Origin: Thermoanaerobacterium butyriciformans
Lineage (GTDB): Bacteria; Bacillota; Thermoanaerobacteria; Thermoanaerobacterales; Thermoanaerobacteraceae
Direction of reading: 5' to 3'
NCBI RefSeq assembly: GCF_017874545.1
Contig: NZ_JAGGLT010000004.1
Coordinates: forward strand, 38,707 to 102,706
DNA length: 64,000 nucleotides
Below the pieces are notes generated by a model. The model did not search any database and was not told where the DNA came from. It saw only the letters and a program-made list of their open reading frames with translations. Positions 38,003-46,703 of the stretch are shown here, one piece after another. Position numbers and translations under genes: made by a program. Each line of letters opens with the position of its first letter. Position 1 is the first letter of the stretch.

Positions 38003-39121
38003 TTGATTTTGGAAGAAAATGTACCAAAATATCAAATAGTAAAAGACTATATTACCAATTTAATAATAAAAAACAATATAAACATAGATGATCCGCTGCC
38101 GACGGAAAGCGAACTGATGGAAATATTTGGTGTAAGCAGACATACTATTAGGAAAGCTCTTGATGACCTTGAAAATGAAGGGTGGCTTTACAGGAAGCAA
38201 GGTCTTGGGACTTTTTGCGCAGATAGGAATTCTGTGAAAAGCTATGACAATAAAAATATTGCAGTCATAACGACGTATATAAACGACTATATATTTCCCA
38301 GGATCATAAAAGGAATTGATCAAATATTGGCTAAAAATGGATACTCCATATTGCTTTTCAATACGAATAACCGCATTGAGACTGAAATGGACATATTGGA
38401 GAACGTCTTGACGAAGGACATTAGAGGACTGATCATCGAACCTACAAAAAGCGCACTACCCCATATCAATCTAAATTATTTTGATGAATTAAAAAACAAG
38501 GGGATACCGTACATTTTTATCAATAGCTTTTATGAAGAATTAAATCCATCTTACATCATTCAGGATGATGAAGGTGGAGGATACATGGCAACAGACCATC
38601 TTATAAAACTTGGGCACAAAAACATAATAGGCATATTTAAAAGCGACGATAACCAGGGGCTTAATAGGTATAAAGGATATGTGAAAGCCTTAAGGGAACA
38701 CAATATTAAAATCAAAGAGGACAACATAATCTTTTATACGACGGAAGAGATGAAGACAAAACCAAGGGAAAAAATATATGAAATATACTCGAAGTGGGTC
38801 AATAAACCGACGGCTATTGTCAGCTACAACGATCAAATTGCCATGTGGATCTTAGATCCAATAAGAGAATTGGGCTACAGTGTGCCTGATGATATTTCAA
38901 TCGTAAGCTTTGATGACTCTGATTATGCAGAGCTTTCCAATGTAAAACTTACATCTATCATACATCCTAAAGAAGAGATGGGGAGGCTTGCTGCTTCAAC
39001 ACTATTCGACCTTATAAAAAAAGGGAAAAAGGCTTTTGCAAATCCTGTTAATATTCGCATAAAACCTGAAATAAGGATTAGGAATTCTACTAAGGAGATC
39101 GAATTGGAGGAAGTGCGATGA
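38003..39121 (+). CDS. araR: AraR-type arabinose repressor (GntR HTH + LacI-like sensor)
   Basis: A 372-residue chimera typical of AraR: winged HTH of the GntR type at residues 1-70 (LPTESELMEIFGVSRHTIRKAL) followed by a periplasmic-binding-protein sensor (about 80-350, with NIAVITTYI, TAIVSYNDQIA and SIVSFDDSDYAEL). Arabinose is the usual effector. Likely targets are the TGTACGTACA palindromes at 22240 and 32516. The start is TTG 38003 or TTG 38009, both after GGGAGG; the sequence does not decide. A TATAAT at 37963-37968 is the best -10 of its own promoter; no AraR-type palindrome is seen there, so autoregulation is not evident. Confidence 0.92.
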   Translation: MILEENVPKYQIVKDYITNLIIKNNINIDDPLPTESELMEIFGVSRHTIRKALDDLENEGWLYRKQGLGTFCADRNSVKSYDNKNIAVITTYINDYIFPRIIKGIDQILAKNGYSILLFNTNNRIETEMDILENVLTKDIRGLIIEPTKSALPHINLNYFDELKNKGIPYIFINSFYEELNPSYIIQDDEGGGYMATDHLIKLGHKNIIGIFKSDDNQGLNRYKGYVKALREHNIKIKEDNIIFYTTEEMKTKPREKIYEIYSKWVNKPTAIVSYNDQIAMWILDPIRELGYSVPDDISIVSFDDSDYAELSNVKLTSIIHPKEEMGRLAASTLFDLIKKGKKAFANPVNIRIKPEIRIRNSTKEIELEEVR

Positions 39122-40404
39122 ATGATGGTATGCAGATAAAGGAGATACAAATTAGCAGTAATGCCTTATACGATGTTCCTGATATATTGAATAGCTTAGG
39201 GATTAAGTATTGCGTACTGATTGTATGCGATAAAAATACTTATAAGGCTGCAGGTTCACTATTGAGAGATATATTGATAGATAAAAATTTTGACGTATTG
39301 TTATGTATGTTAAATAGGGAAGGTAATCTAGTACCTGATGAAAGAGCAGTTGGAGAAGTGCTGACATCACTGGAAAACAAAGTTGAAATGATGATTGCTG
39401 TTGGCTCTGGGACCATAAACGATATTGTGAAATTTGTAAGCAGCAAGACAAAGATACCTTACGGCATTGTAGCAACGGCACCCTCAATGGATGGATATGC
39501 GTCATCAGTGTCTCCACTTATTGTAAATGGGTTTAAAAGGACGTACGATGCTACGTACCCTTTATTCATAGTAGGAGATACTAAAGTGCTAAAAGATGCT
39601 CCTTATGACATGATAACATCTGGATTTGGTGATATAATCGGCAAATTTACGTCATTGTCTGACTGGTATATAAGCAGTATTATAACAAAAGAAGATTATT
39701 CAAAAGAAATTGCAGAAGATACGAGAAAGTCTCTAAATGAGTGCATAGAAGCGAGTAAAAACTTAAAAAGCAAAGATGAAAAAGCTATTAAGAAGTTAAT
39801 GGGAGCATTGATATTGTCGGGACTTTCGATGCTTAAGTTTGGAAATTCAAGACCTGCATCAGGTGCAGAGCATCATCTGTCGCATTTCATCGAGATGAAA
39901 GAGCTTTCAAACGGGGAAATTCGTCACTCCCATGGTGCAAAGGTAGGCATCATGACGAAAATTTCTGTCAAGTTGTACAATACCGTATTTTCACTGGATA
40001 AAGATGAAGTTAAAAAAATGATGACAGAAAGAAAATATGAAACAAGAGAGGAATTTGAATGTAGAATAAGAGAAAACTTTGGACCGATGTCTGATGAAGT
40101 ATTTAAAGATATTGATCATTATTATATTAACGAGAAATTGCGGAAAGCGAGACAAGAGCGGATACTTAAAAATTGGGATACGATGAAAAATTGGGTATCA
40201 GAAAATGTGCCATCAAGTGATTATGTAGATGAGCTTTTAAATTATGTTGAAGCACCATCAGATATATCATATTTAGGCTTGCAGAAAAGCGACCTTAAAA
40301 ATATTTTGCTAAATGCAAAAGAGATGAGGAAAAGATATACAATATTGAGGCTTGCAGAGGACATAGATATAGATAGAATATTAGACTTAGCGATAAAGAA
40401 TTGA
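39118..40404 (+). CDS. araM: Glycerol-1-phosphate dehydrogenase (AraM/EgsA)
   Basis: A 428-residue member of the AraM/EgsA family: nucleotide motif GSGTINDIVKF, substrate region ATAPSMDGYASSVSPLI, and metal ligands Asp172 (FGDIIGKF), His252 (GAEHHLSH) and His272 (RHSHGAKVG). Family knowledge: reduces dihydroxyacetone phosphate to sn-glycerol 1-phosphate, the archaeal-type stereoisomer; in Bacillus araM lies in the ara operon and is metal dependent. Its ATG overlaps the araR stop (ATGA), so it is co-translated with the repressor. The physiological link to arabinose is unknown. Confidence 0.92.
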   Translation: MNDGMQIKEIQISSNALYDVPDILNSLGIKYCVLIVCDKNTYKAAGSLLRDILIDKNFDVLLCMLNREGNLVPDERAVGEVLTSLENKVEMMIAVGSGTINDIVKFVSSKTKIPYGIVATAPSMDGYASSVSPLIVNGFKRTYDATYPLFIVGDTKVLKDAPYDMITSGFGDIIGKFTSLSDWYISSIITKEDYSKEIAEDTRKSLNECIEASKNLKSKDEKAIKKLMGALILSGLSMLKFGNSRPASGAEHHLSHFIEMKELSNGEIRHSHGAKVGIMTKISVKLYNTVFSLDKDEVKKMMTERKYETREEFECRIRENFGPMSDEVFKDIDHYYINEKLRKARQERILKNWDTMKNWVSENVPSSDYVDELLNYVEAPSDISYLGLQKSDLKNILLNAKEMRKRYTILRLAEDIDIDRILDLAIKN

Positions 40405-40434
40405 GAGCTTATTTACCTCAATTCTTTATTTTTT
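40394..40434 (+). terminator. Terminator after araM
   Basis: AAAGAATTGAG (40395-40405, including the stop codon) pairs perfectly with 40417-40427, followed by a T-rich tract. Confidence 0.88.
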
Positions 40435-40449
40435 ATATTCTGGTTGCGA

Positions 40450-40795
40450 TAACATAGTTTAAAAGTTCTACAGGCACGTTGACAGAAGGTAAATCAATTG
40501 TAAGTGAAATTTTGCCGTCATCAAATTATGGTAGAGAACATATATTAAAAGTAGCTGCATCAACAAAAAATGGTATTATACATCCGGTTGCACTGACAAT
40601 AATGAAAAATCGATAATAAAGCTTTAAAATCTATAATGCCATTAGGTGTGGATGATGATTATATATTATCAGGTGATGGTAAGGAATCTATAGAAAGAGT
40701 AGCTTATGAATTAATCTATTTCTGCTGCACCAGAAGATAAAAAATTTTTTTAGAAAAATATGAAAAAAGTTTATAAATATTTGGCAAGGAGGATT
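40450..40795 (+). pseudogene. Decayed heavy-metal P-type ATPase fragment
   Basis: No intact frame, but translated pieces line up in order with P1B-type metal ATPases. One is STGTLTEGKSIV (from about 40469), where the usual DKTGTLTEGK has lost the phosphorylated Asp. Next come VAASTKNGIIHPVA (about 40550-40593), then in another frame GVDDDYILSGDGKESIERVA (about 40646-40705), and in a third SAAPEDKKFF (about 40720-40752). Stops and frame changes separate the pieces, and the gene has collapsed from the expected 2 kb or more to about 0.3 kb. It fills the 398-base gap after araM. Clearly non-functional. Confidence 0.75.
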
Positions 40796-40802
40796 ATTTC
40801 TG

Positions 40803-41030
40803 ATGGAAGAAATGAAAAAGAGATTTGAAGAAGCTTCGAAAATGTTACGCCAGACGGTTGATATATCTTTTGCAGAGTACGCGAAGGATAAGTCTACGAA
40901 AAACGAAATTGTAAAATTATGGCAAGAAACTATTAACGATTTTTTGCAATATGCTGTAAAGATGAGCGAAAAACACCAGGCAAAGGATTTATATAAATCT
41001 ATTGCAAGAACACTCATATTTGGTAAATAG
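40803..41030 (+). CDS. Small helical protein, unknown
   Basis: A 75-residue, charged, probably all-helical protein (starts MEEMKKRFEEASKMLRQTVD). It has no cysteines, signal peptide or membrane segment. AGGAGG at 40788-40793 supports the start. The heptad-like pattern recalls phasin-type or other small coiled-coil proteins, without a decisive motif. It lies after a decayed ATPase and 65 bases before a YtxH-like protein with which it probably forms a two-gene unit ending at the terminator at 41464. Function unknown. Confidence 0.6.
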   Translation: MEEMKKRFEEASKMLRQTVDISFAEYAKDKSTKNEIVKLWQETINDFLQYAVKMSEKHQAKDLYKSIARTLIFGK

Positions 41031-41095
41031 CGATTTAATATTATACTGTAAACGGGATAAAATAATAAAAGAACCTATGAAGGGAGGAAACTTCA

Positions 41096-41455
41096 ATGGG
41101 TATCGCTAAAATGTTAGGAAGTAGAAGCTTTTTCTGGGGAATTGGTGTCGCTGCATTAAATTTTATCCTATTTCCTAAAGCAAAAGAAAAAGTAAAGCCT
41201 GTATTGGTAAATAGCATGAAAAGCACTTATGATATGGCTGATAAGGCATCTTCGGTAATCAATAAAGGCAAAGACAGAATAGCAAAAATGTTTAACGACA
41301 ATGAGAGAAATGGCAAGGAAGATGAAAACTTGTATCAAAGTGAAATAGACAGCTTAGAAGAAGAGAGAGAGAAGGCAATAAGAGAAGTGAATGAGCTCAA
41401 AAGCAGGATAGAGATGTTAGAAAGTGAATTAAGCAGATTAAAAACTGCTGAATGA
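41096..41455 (+). CDS. YtxH-like membrane-anchored coiled-coil protein
   Basis: A 119-residue protein: hydrophobic anchor at about 10-27 (SFFWGIGVAALNFILFPKAK), an amphipathic linker, and a C-terminal coiled coil from about 80 (DSLEEEREKAIREVNELK, then heptads to the end). This layout resembles YtxH-family general stress proteins or gas-vesicle-GvpT-like proteins, but the match is structural, not motif-based. The start follows GAAGGGAGG. It shares a short transcript with the 75-residue protein upstream. Role unknown, possibly envelope or stress related. Confidence 0.6.
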   Translation: MGIAKMLGSRSFFWGIGVAALNFILFPKAKEKVKPVLVNSMKSTYDMADKASSVINKGKDRIAKMFNDNERNGKEDENLYQSEIDSLEEEREKAIREVNELKSRIEMLESELSRLKTAE

Positions 41456-41463
41456 TTAAAAAA

Positions 41464-41488
41464 CCCAACTAAACGTTGGGCTTTTTTT
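41464..41488. terminator. Intrinsic terminator before the gal operon
   Basis: CCCAAC (41464-41469) and GTTGGG (41475-41480) with loop TAAAC, followed by seven Ts; an A run on the other side makes it usable in both directions. Confidence 0.88.
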
Positions 41489-41513
41489 CATATATATTGA
41501 CTTTATTAAAATA

Positions 41514-41542
41514 TTGAAAAAAGTAGAGGAATGTAGTATTAT
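41514..41542 (+). promoter_or_regulatory. Sigma-A promoter of the gal operon
   Basis: TTGAAA (41514-41519), 17 bases, TATTAT (41537-41542). The predicted start near 41549 leaves a leader of about 33 bases if galT begins at 41582. Confidence 0.6.
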
Positions 41543-41581
41543 GTTATTAGGATGACAATGAATATGAAAGGATTGTGTGCA

Positions 41582-43141
41582 ATGGATGTTAATACCGCTT
41601 CACTAAAAATAGAAGAATTGCTTATTTATGCATTAAAGCATGGCATTATAGAAGATTTGGATTATATACAATGCCGAAATTCGCTACTGGATTTATTTGG
41701 TATAAGTGAGCCATACAGTGGTACTATTGGCAATGTGGATTTAGATGATCCTCATGAAATACTTAATCCTCTTTTAGACTTCGCGTATGAAAGAGGATTA
41801 ATCAAAGAAAATACAATAACAAATAGAGACTTGTTTGATGCCAGAATAATGGGGTTGTTGATGCCTAGAGAGTCTGAGGTCATAAGAAAGTTTAATGAGT
41901 TAAAGAAATATAAAGGAATAAAGGAAGCTACAAATTATTTTTACAGTTTATCAAAGGATTCATATTACATTCGTATGGATAGGATAGCAAGAAATAAATA
42001 TTGGAGAGCTGATACTGATTATGGAAGCCTTGAAATAACTATAAATCTGTCAAAACCAGAAAAGGATCCAAAAGACATTGCTGCTGCAAAACTGATGAAG
42101 CAGACAAATTATCCTAGATGCCTTTTGTGTGTTGAAAATGTGGGCTTTAGCGGTAACTTAAATCATCCAGCAAGACAAAATCACAGAGTGATACCGGTGA
42201 CTGTTGCTGGTGAACAGTGGTATTTTCAGTACTCACCGTACGTTTATTATAATGAACACTGTATATTGCTGTATGAGAAGCATGTTCCTATGAAAATATC
42301 TGAAAAGACATTTATTAGGTTGCTGGACTTTATAGACCAATTTCCACATTATTTTATTGGTTCTAATGCTGACTTGCCTATAGTTGGTGGCTCAATTTTG
42401 TCCCATGAGCATTTTCAAGGTGGGCGTCATGTATTTCCTATGGAAGAAGCACCTGTAGTTAAGCATTATAGAAATGAATCGTATAAAGATGTAAAAGCAG
42501 GTATTTTAAAGTGGCCTTTATCAGTTATACGATTGTCAAGCAAAAATAGAGAAGAATTAATTGAAGTTTCTTCAATGATACTTAAAGCATGGAGAGATTA
42601 TAGCGATCCGTCTGTAGACATATTATCGTATAGCATAAAAGATGGAGAAAAAGTGCTCCACAATACGATAACTCCTATAGCAAGGAAAAATAAGGATGGG
42701 CAGTATGAGATGGATTTAGTCTTGAGAAACAACAGGACTACGGATGAATATCCATACGGCATATTTCATCCACATGAAGAACTCCACCATATAAAGAAAG
42801 AAAATATAGGATTGATAGAGGTAATGGGGCTTGCTGTGCTTCCCGGAAGGCTTAAAAGTGAACTTGATGAAATAGAAATGATATTGTCTGGTGATAGAAA
42901 ATACGACAAAGATAAGATTTCTGATGAAGATCCGCTTTATAAACATATACCATGGATTGATGAGCTCATACTCAAGTACGGTGTGAATCTTAAAAATGAA
43001 GAAGCAGAAGTTGTATTGAAAGATGAAGTTGGAAAAATCTTTTTAAAAGTATTGATGGATGCTGGTGTCTTTAAAAGAGATGAAGTAGGCATGGCAGCAT
43101 TTGATAGGTTTTTAAACAGCATAGATTTTAAAAAAATTTAA
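41582..43141 (+). CDS. galT: Galactose-1-phosphate uridylyltransferase (Firmicute GalT2 type)
   Basis: A 519-residue GalT of the large Firmicute class, which lacks obvious similarity in length to the 350-residue E. coli type. Visible motifs: NHPARQNHRVIPV, GSNADLPIVGGSI, and the active-site SHEHFQGGRH. It exchanges UMP between UDP-glucose and galactose 1-phosphate. I choose ATG 41582 because AAAGGA at 41567-41572 is well spaced and the predicted transcription start (about 41549) makes the ATG at 41552 unlikely. It is followed by galK and galE in one operon. Galactose from the GH42 enzyme would enter here. Confidence 0.93.
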   Translation: MDVNTASLKIEELLIYALKHGIIEDLDYIQCRNSLLDLFGISEPYSGTIGNVDLDDPHEILNPLLDFAYERGLIKENTITNRDLFDARIMGLLMPRESEVIRKFNELKKYKGIKEATNYFYSLSKDSYYIRMDRIARNKYWRADTDYGSLEITINLSKPEKDPKDIAAAKLMKQTNYPRCLLCVENVGFSGNLNHPARQNHRVIPVTVAGEQWYFQYSPYVYYNEHCILLYEKHVPMKISEKTFIRLLDFIDQFPHYFIGSNADLPIVGGSILSHEHFQGGRHVFPMEEAPVVKHYRNESYKDVKAGILKWPLSVIRLSSKNREELIEVSSMILKAWRDYSDPSVDILSYSIKDGEKVLHNTITPIARKNKDGQYEMDLVLRNNRTTDEYPYGIFHPHEELHHIKKENIGLIEVMGLAVLPGRLKSELDEIEMILSGDRKYDKDKISDEDPLYKHIPWIDELILKYGVNLKNEEAEVVLKDEVGKIFLKVLMDAGVFKRDEVGMAAFDRFLNSIDFKKI

Positions 43142-43158
43142 TAAAGGAGAGGAATTAA

Positions 43159-44322
43159 ATGGCAACAAAGGTTTTGGAAGAATTTAAAAGAATCTATGGA
43201 AGCAGTGATGGAGTGAGGCTATTTTATTCACCGGGAAGGGTAAATTTAATCGGGGAGCATACAGACTACAATGGTGGTTATGTGTTCCCATGTGCACTTG
43301 ACTTTGGAACGTATATGGCAGTAAGAATGAGAGACGATGGAAAAGTTCGCCTTTCTTCATTGAATTTCGACCTAAAAGTTGAGGTAGACATAAACGAGTT
43401 AGTTTATGATAAAAATGATGATTGGGCAAATTACCCAAAAGGAGTTTTAAAGGTTTTACAAGATGAAGGATATAAGTTGAAAGGTTTTGAGGCTTTATAC
43501 GAAGGGAATATACCTAATGGAGCAGGTTTGTCATCATCAGCGTCAATAGAGCTAGTGACAGGTGTTGCTATGAATGAGATTTTGAATTTAGGTATTGAAA
43601 GGGTTGAATTAGTTAAACTTTGTCAGAAAGCCGAAAATAATTTTGTCGGCGTTAATTGCGGTATAATGGATCAATTTGCTGTTGGAATGGGTAAAGCCGA
43701 CTATGCTATATTTTTAAAATGTGATACAATTGATTATAAATATGTACCATTTAAATTGGACGGGTATAAGATTGTAATATCTAATACAAATAAAAGAAGG
43801 GGGCTTCAGGATTCTAAGTACAACGAAAGAAGGAGTCAATGCGAGGCTGCTTTAAGCTATCTGAAAAAAGAATTGAATGTAGACAACCTTGGACAATTAA
43901 CATTTGAGGAATTTAACAAATACAAATATTTGATACCAGATGATGTATTAGTTAAGAGAGTAAGACACGTTGTGACAGAAGATGAAAGGGTTTTGGATGC
44001 TGTTGAGGCATTGAAAAACAATGACATAAAAAAGTTTGGAAAGTTAATGGTAGAATCTCATAATTCATTAAGAGATGATTATGAAGTGACAGGCAAAGAG
44101 CTAGATACATTAGTTGATGAGGCATTGAAATTAGATTATGTATTGGGCTCTAGAATGACAGGTGCTGGGTTTGGTGGCTGTACAGTTAGCATTGTGAAAG
44201 AAGAATTTGTAAAAGATTTTATTGATACAGTGACAAAGGGGTATAAGGAAAGAATTGGCTATGAACCATCTATGTATGTGACGGGAGTTGGAGACGGAGC
44301 GAAAGAAATAAAAATTAAGTAG
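43159..44322 (+). CDS. galK: Galactokinase
   Basis: A 387-residue GHMP kinase. The galactokinase signature [19 protein letters not shown] is at about 27-45, the ATP-binding [11 protein letters not shown] near 118, and the third GHMP motif [10 protein letters not shown] near the C-terminus. It phosphorylates galactose at C1. ATG 43159 follows AAAGGAGAGG, 17 bases after galT. Normal length. Part of galT-galK-galE. Confidence 0.95.
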   Translation: MATKVLEEFKRIYGSSDGVRLFYSPGRVNLIGEHTDYNGGYVFPCALDFGTYMAVRMRDDGKVRLSSLNFDLKVEVDINELVYDKNDDWANYPKGVLKVLQDEGYKLKGFEALYEGNIPNGAGLSSSASIELVTGVAMNEILNLGIERVELVKLCQKAENNFVGVNCGIMDQFAVGMGKADYAIFLKCDTIDYKYVPFKLDGYKIVISNTNKRRGLQDSKYNERRSQCEAALSYLKKELNVDNLGQLTFEEFNKYKYLIPDDVLVKRVRHVVTEDERVLDAVEALKNNDIKKFGKLMVESHNSLRDDYEVTGKELDTLVDEALKLDYVLGSRMTGAGFGGCTVSIVKEEFVKDFIDTVTKGYKERIGYEPSMYVTGVGDGAKEIKIK

Positions 44323-44337
44323 AAAGGGGATAATTTT

Positions 44338-45324
44338 ATGTCTATTTTAGTTTGCGGTGGCGCTGGATACATTGGCAGCCATACGGCATATGAGCTTTAC
44401 AAAAAAGGTGAAGATGTTGTTGTAGTCGATAATCTCATAACTGGTCATAAAAAAGCTGTACTTGAGGGAAAACTTTATGTTGGTGACCTTAGAGACAGCG
44501 AATTCATGGATAAAGTTTTTGAAGAAAATGATATAGAAGCTGTCATAGATTTTGCGGCATTTTCTCTGGTGGGAGAAAGCGTCGGTAAGCCATTGGATTA
44601 CTATGAAAACAACGTTTATGGGACGATGTGTTTATTAAAAAAACTTGCTAAATACGGTGTTAAGAAGATAGTGTTTTCATCAACTGCTGCAACGTATGGA
44701 GAGCCTGAAAGAATACCTATTAAGGAAGAAGACAGTACAGTTCCCACAAATCCATATGGTGAAACGAAATTAGCTGTTGAGAAAATGCTTAAATGGTGCG
44801 ACAATGCCTATGGTATAAAATATGTTGTTCTAAGGTATTTTAATGTGGCTGGTGCAGATGAAAGCGGAGTGATAGGTGAGGATCATAATCCTGAAACACA
44901 TCTGATACCGCTTATTTTACAAGTTCCTCTTGGAAAAAGAGATTGCATAAACGTTTTTGGCAATGATTACGAAACAAAGGATGGAACTTGCATAAGAGAT
45001 TATATTCATGTTACAGATCTTGCAGATGCCCATATCTTGGCATTAAACAAATTGAGACGGGATAATAGCAGCGCAATTTACAATCTTGGAAATGGTGAAG
45101 GCTTCACTGTAAATGAGGTGATTGATGCAGCAAGAAGGGTGACGGGACATCCCATACCAGCAAAGGTTGTTGCAAGGCGTCCTGGAGACCCTGCAAAGTT
45201 GGTAGCATCATCAGAGAAGATAATAAATGAGCTGGGATGGAATCCTCAGCATGACACTCTTGAAGAGATAATAGATAGTGCCTGGAAATGGCATAAATCA
45301 CATCCTAATGGATTTAATGATTAA
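44338..45324 (+). CDS. galE: UDP-glucose 4-epimerase
   Basis: A 328-residue extended short-chain dehydrogenase. NAD-binding GGAGYIGSH is at 7-15, and the catalytic YxxxK is Tyr140-Lys144 in NPYGETK, with the Ser/Thr donor in SSTAATYGE just before. The C-terminal pattern RRPGDPAKLVASS is typical of GalE. It interconverts UDP-galactose and UDP-glucose, closing the Leloir pathway. The start follows AGAAAGGGG, 15 bases after galK. Confidence 0.95.
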   Translation: MSILVCGGAGYIGSHTAYELYKKGEDVVVVDNLITGHKKAVLEGKLYVGDLRDSEFMDKVFEENDIEAVIDFAAFSLVGESVGKPLDYYENNVYGTMCLLKKLAKYGVKKIVFSSTAATYGEPERIPIKEEDSTVPTNPYGETKLAVEKMLKWCDNAYGIKYVVLRYFNVAGADESGVIGEDHNPETHLIPLILQVPLGKRDCINVFGNDYETKDGTCIRDYIHVTDLADAHILALNKLRRDNSSAIYNLGNGEGFTVNEVIDAARRVTGHPIPAKVVARRPGDPAKLVASSEKIINELGWNPQHDTLEEIIDSAWKWHKSHPNGFND

Positions 45325-45338
45325 TTGAGGTGGTAATT

Positions 45339-46529
45339 TTGGCGGATTTGATTCCAGTAAGTTATAAATTATTAAAAGGCATGAATGAAAGCCTTATATT
45401 AAATGTGATACGCCATAACAAATACGTATCAAGATCTGAAATAGCTAAAATAACAAATTTGACACCACCTACTGTAACTAATATAATAAATAAACTTCTA
45501 GAAGATGGACTTGTAAAAGAAGATAAATTAGGAGAATCCAGCGGTGGAAGACCTCCTGTTATCTTAAAAATCAACAATGAAGCGTTTGATCTCATTGTTA
45601 TAATAATTGGCACGGATATAATGGAAGAATATCTATTAGATGCAGAACTAAACATAAGAGAATCACAGGTTGACAGCATAAAAAATGAAGATAAAGAAGG
45701 AATATTTAAGCTCTTATTTGACAGGATCAAAGATTTAAAGGGAAAATCAGCAAAAGAAATAGCCGGAATTGGCATTGTCGTAAGGGGGCCTGTAAAATCC
45801 ACTGAAGGTGTATCTGTTTTTTCTCCAAATATTGGGTGGAGAAATGTGCCAATAAAAGAGATGATTGAGAAAGAATTTGAAATCCCCACGTTTGTTGAAA
45901 ATGACGTAAGAGCAATGGCACTTGGAGAGTTTTACAACGGAATTGCTAAGAATGTCGGTAATGTGGTGTTTTTAAAAGTGGGACACGGAATTGGTGCAAC
46001 TATAATATTGGATGGCAAAATATACAGGGGAATTAACGACATGGCTGGTGAGATAGGACATACTACAATCGACGTTGCCGGCCCTAAATGCAGTTGCGGC
46101 AATTACGGATGTTTTGAAGCTTTGGCATCTGAGAAAGCATTGGTAAACAATGTGGTAAAAAGAATAAAAGAGGGATCTTATTCTCTTGTATCTGAATACG
46201 TCAACGGAGACTTGGAAAATATAACAACCAGATTTGTGTACAAAGCTGCCGAAGAAGGGGATGAAGTTGCTTTATCTGAGTTAAACAAAATCGCTATTTA
46301 CTTAGGCATAGGCATTGCGAATATAGTCAATGTCTTTAGCCCAGAGTTGGTGCTTATATCAGGAGGAATAGTGAGAGGTCGAAAGTTTATAGAAGACGTT
46401 GTATTAGAAACTATCAAAAAGCGCTCTTTTGAAGCAAATTATTCATCCTGCAGCATTGCCTTTTCAAATCCAGATTACAATACGGCCCTAATGGGCATAT
46501 CAAATATAATATTAGATAGTATTTTATAA
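45339..46529 (+). CDS. ROK-family transcriptional regulator
   Basis: A 396-residue repressor of the NagC/XylR type: N-terminal MarR-like HTH (about 25-70, RSEIAKITNLTPPTVTNIINKL), then a ROK sugar-kinase fold with the zinc motif CSCGNYGC at about 249-256 and VGHGIGATIIL. TTG 45339 is taken as the start since GAGGTGG (45327-45333) precedes it; GTG 45330 lies inside that site. It is 14 bases after galE and ends the operon. Likely ligand is a sugar or sugar phosphate of this pathway, or xylose or glucose; sequence does not tell. Confidence 0.9.
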   Translation: MADLIPVSYKLLKGMNESLILNVIRHNKYVSRSEIAKITNLTPPTVTNIINKLLEDGLVKEDKLGESSGGRPPVILKINNEAFDLIVIIIGTDIMEEYLLDAELNIRESQVDSIKNEDKEGIFKLLFDRIKDLKGKSAKEIAGIGIVVRGPVKSTEGVSVFSPNIGWRNVPIKEMIEKEFEIPTFVENDVRAMALGEFYNGIAKNVGNVVFLKVGHGIGATIILDGKIYRGINDMAGEIGHTTIDVAGPKCSCGNYGCFEALASEKALVNNVVKRIKEGSYSLVSEYVNGDLENITTRFVYKAAEEGDEVALSELNKIAIYLGIGIANIVNVFSPELVLISGGIVRGRKFIEDVVLETIKKRSFEANYSSCSIAFSNPDYNTALMGISNIILDSIL

Positions 46530-46550
46530 TGCTATCTAATATTTTTTTAT
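46509..46550 (+). terminator. Terminator overlapping the end of the ROK gene
   Basis: ATATTAGATAG (46509-46519, coding) pairs with 46532-46542, followed by at least six Ts. Confidence 0.85.
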
Positions 46551-46604
46551 TTTCACACAAGTTTCACAAAATTTTCACATTGTATTTATAAAATCTTATA
46601 TAAT
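46551..46604 (+). promoter_or_regulatory. Three phased TTTCACA boxes and promoter of htrA
   Basis: TTTCACA starts at 46551, 46562 and 46573, exactly 11 bp apart, as in direct-repeat sites of OmpR/PhoB-type response regulators. The last box supplies a -35 (TTCACA 46574-46579); a -10 lies at 46597-46604 (TATATAAT). This fits induction of htrA by an envelope-stress two-component system of CssRS type. Confidence 0.6.
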
Positions 46605-46703
46605 AATTTCAATTACAGAAACAAAATTTTTAAATTAATTTTATTAGTCAATTATGGATGCTGCTAAAAAAGAGTATACAAATGTTAAGGAGGCGATAAA
46701 TAT

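Noticed and set aside
41552..41581. Earlier ATG starts for galT at 41552, 41558 and 41564
   Set aside because: They lie at or just after the predicted transcription start and lack a ribosome site; ATG 41582 has AAAGGA at proper spacing.
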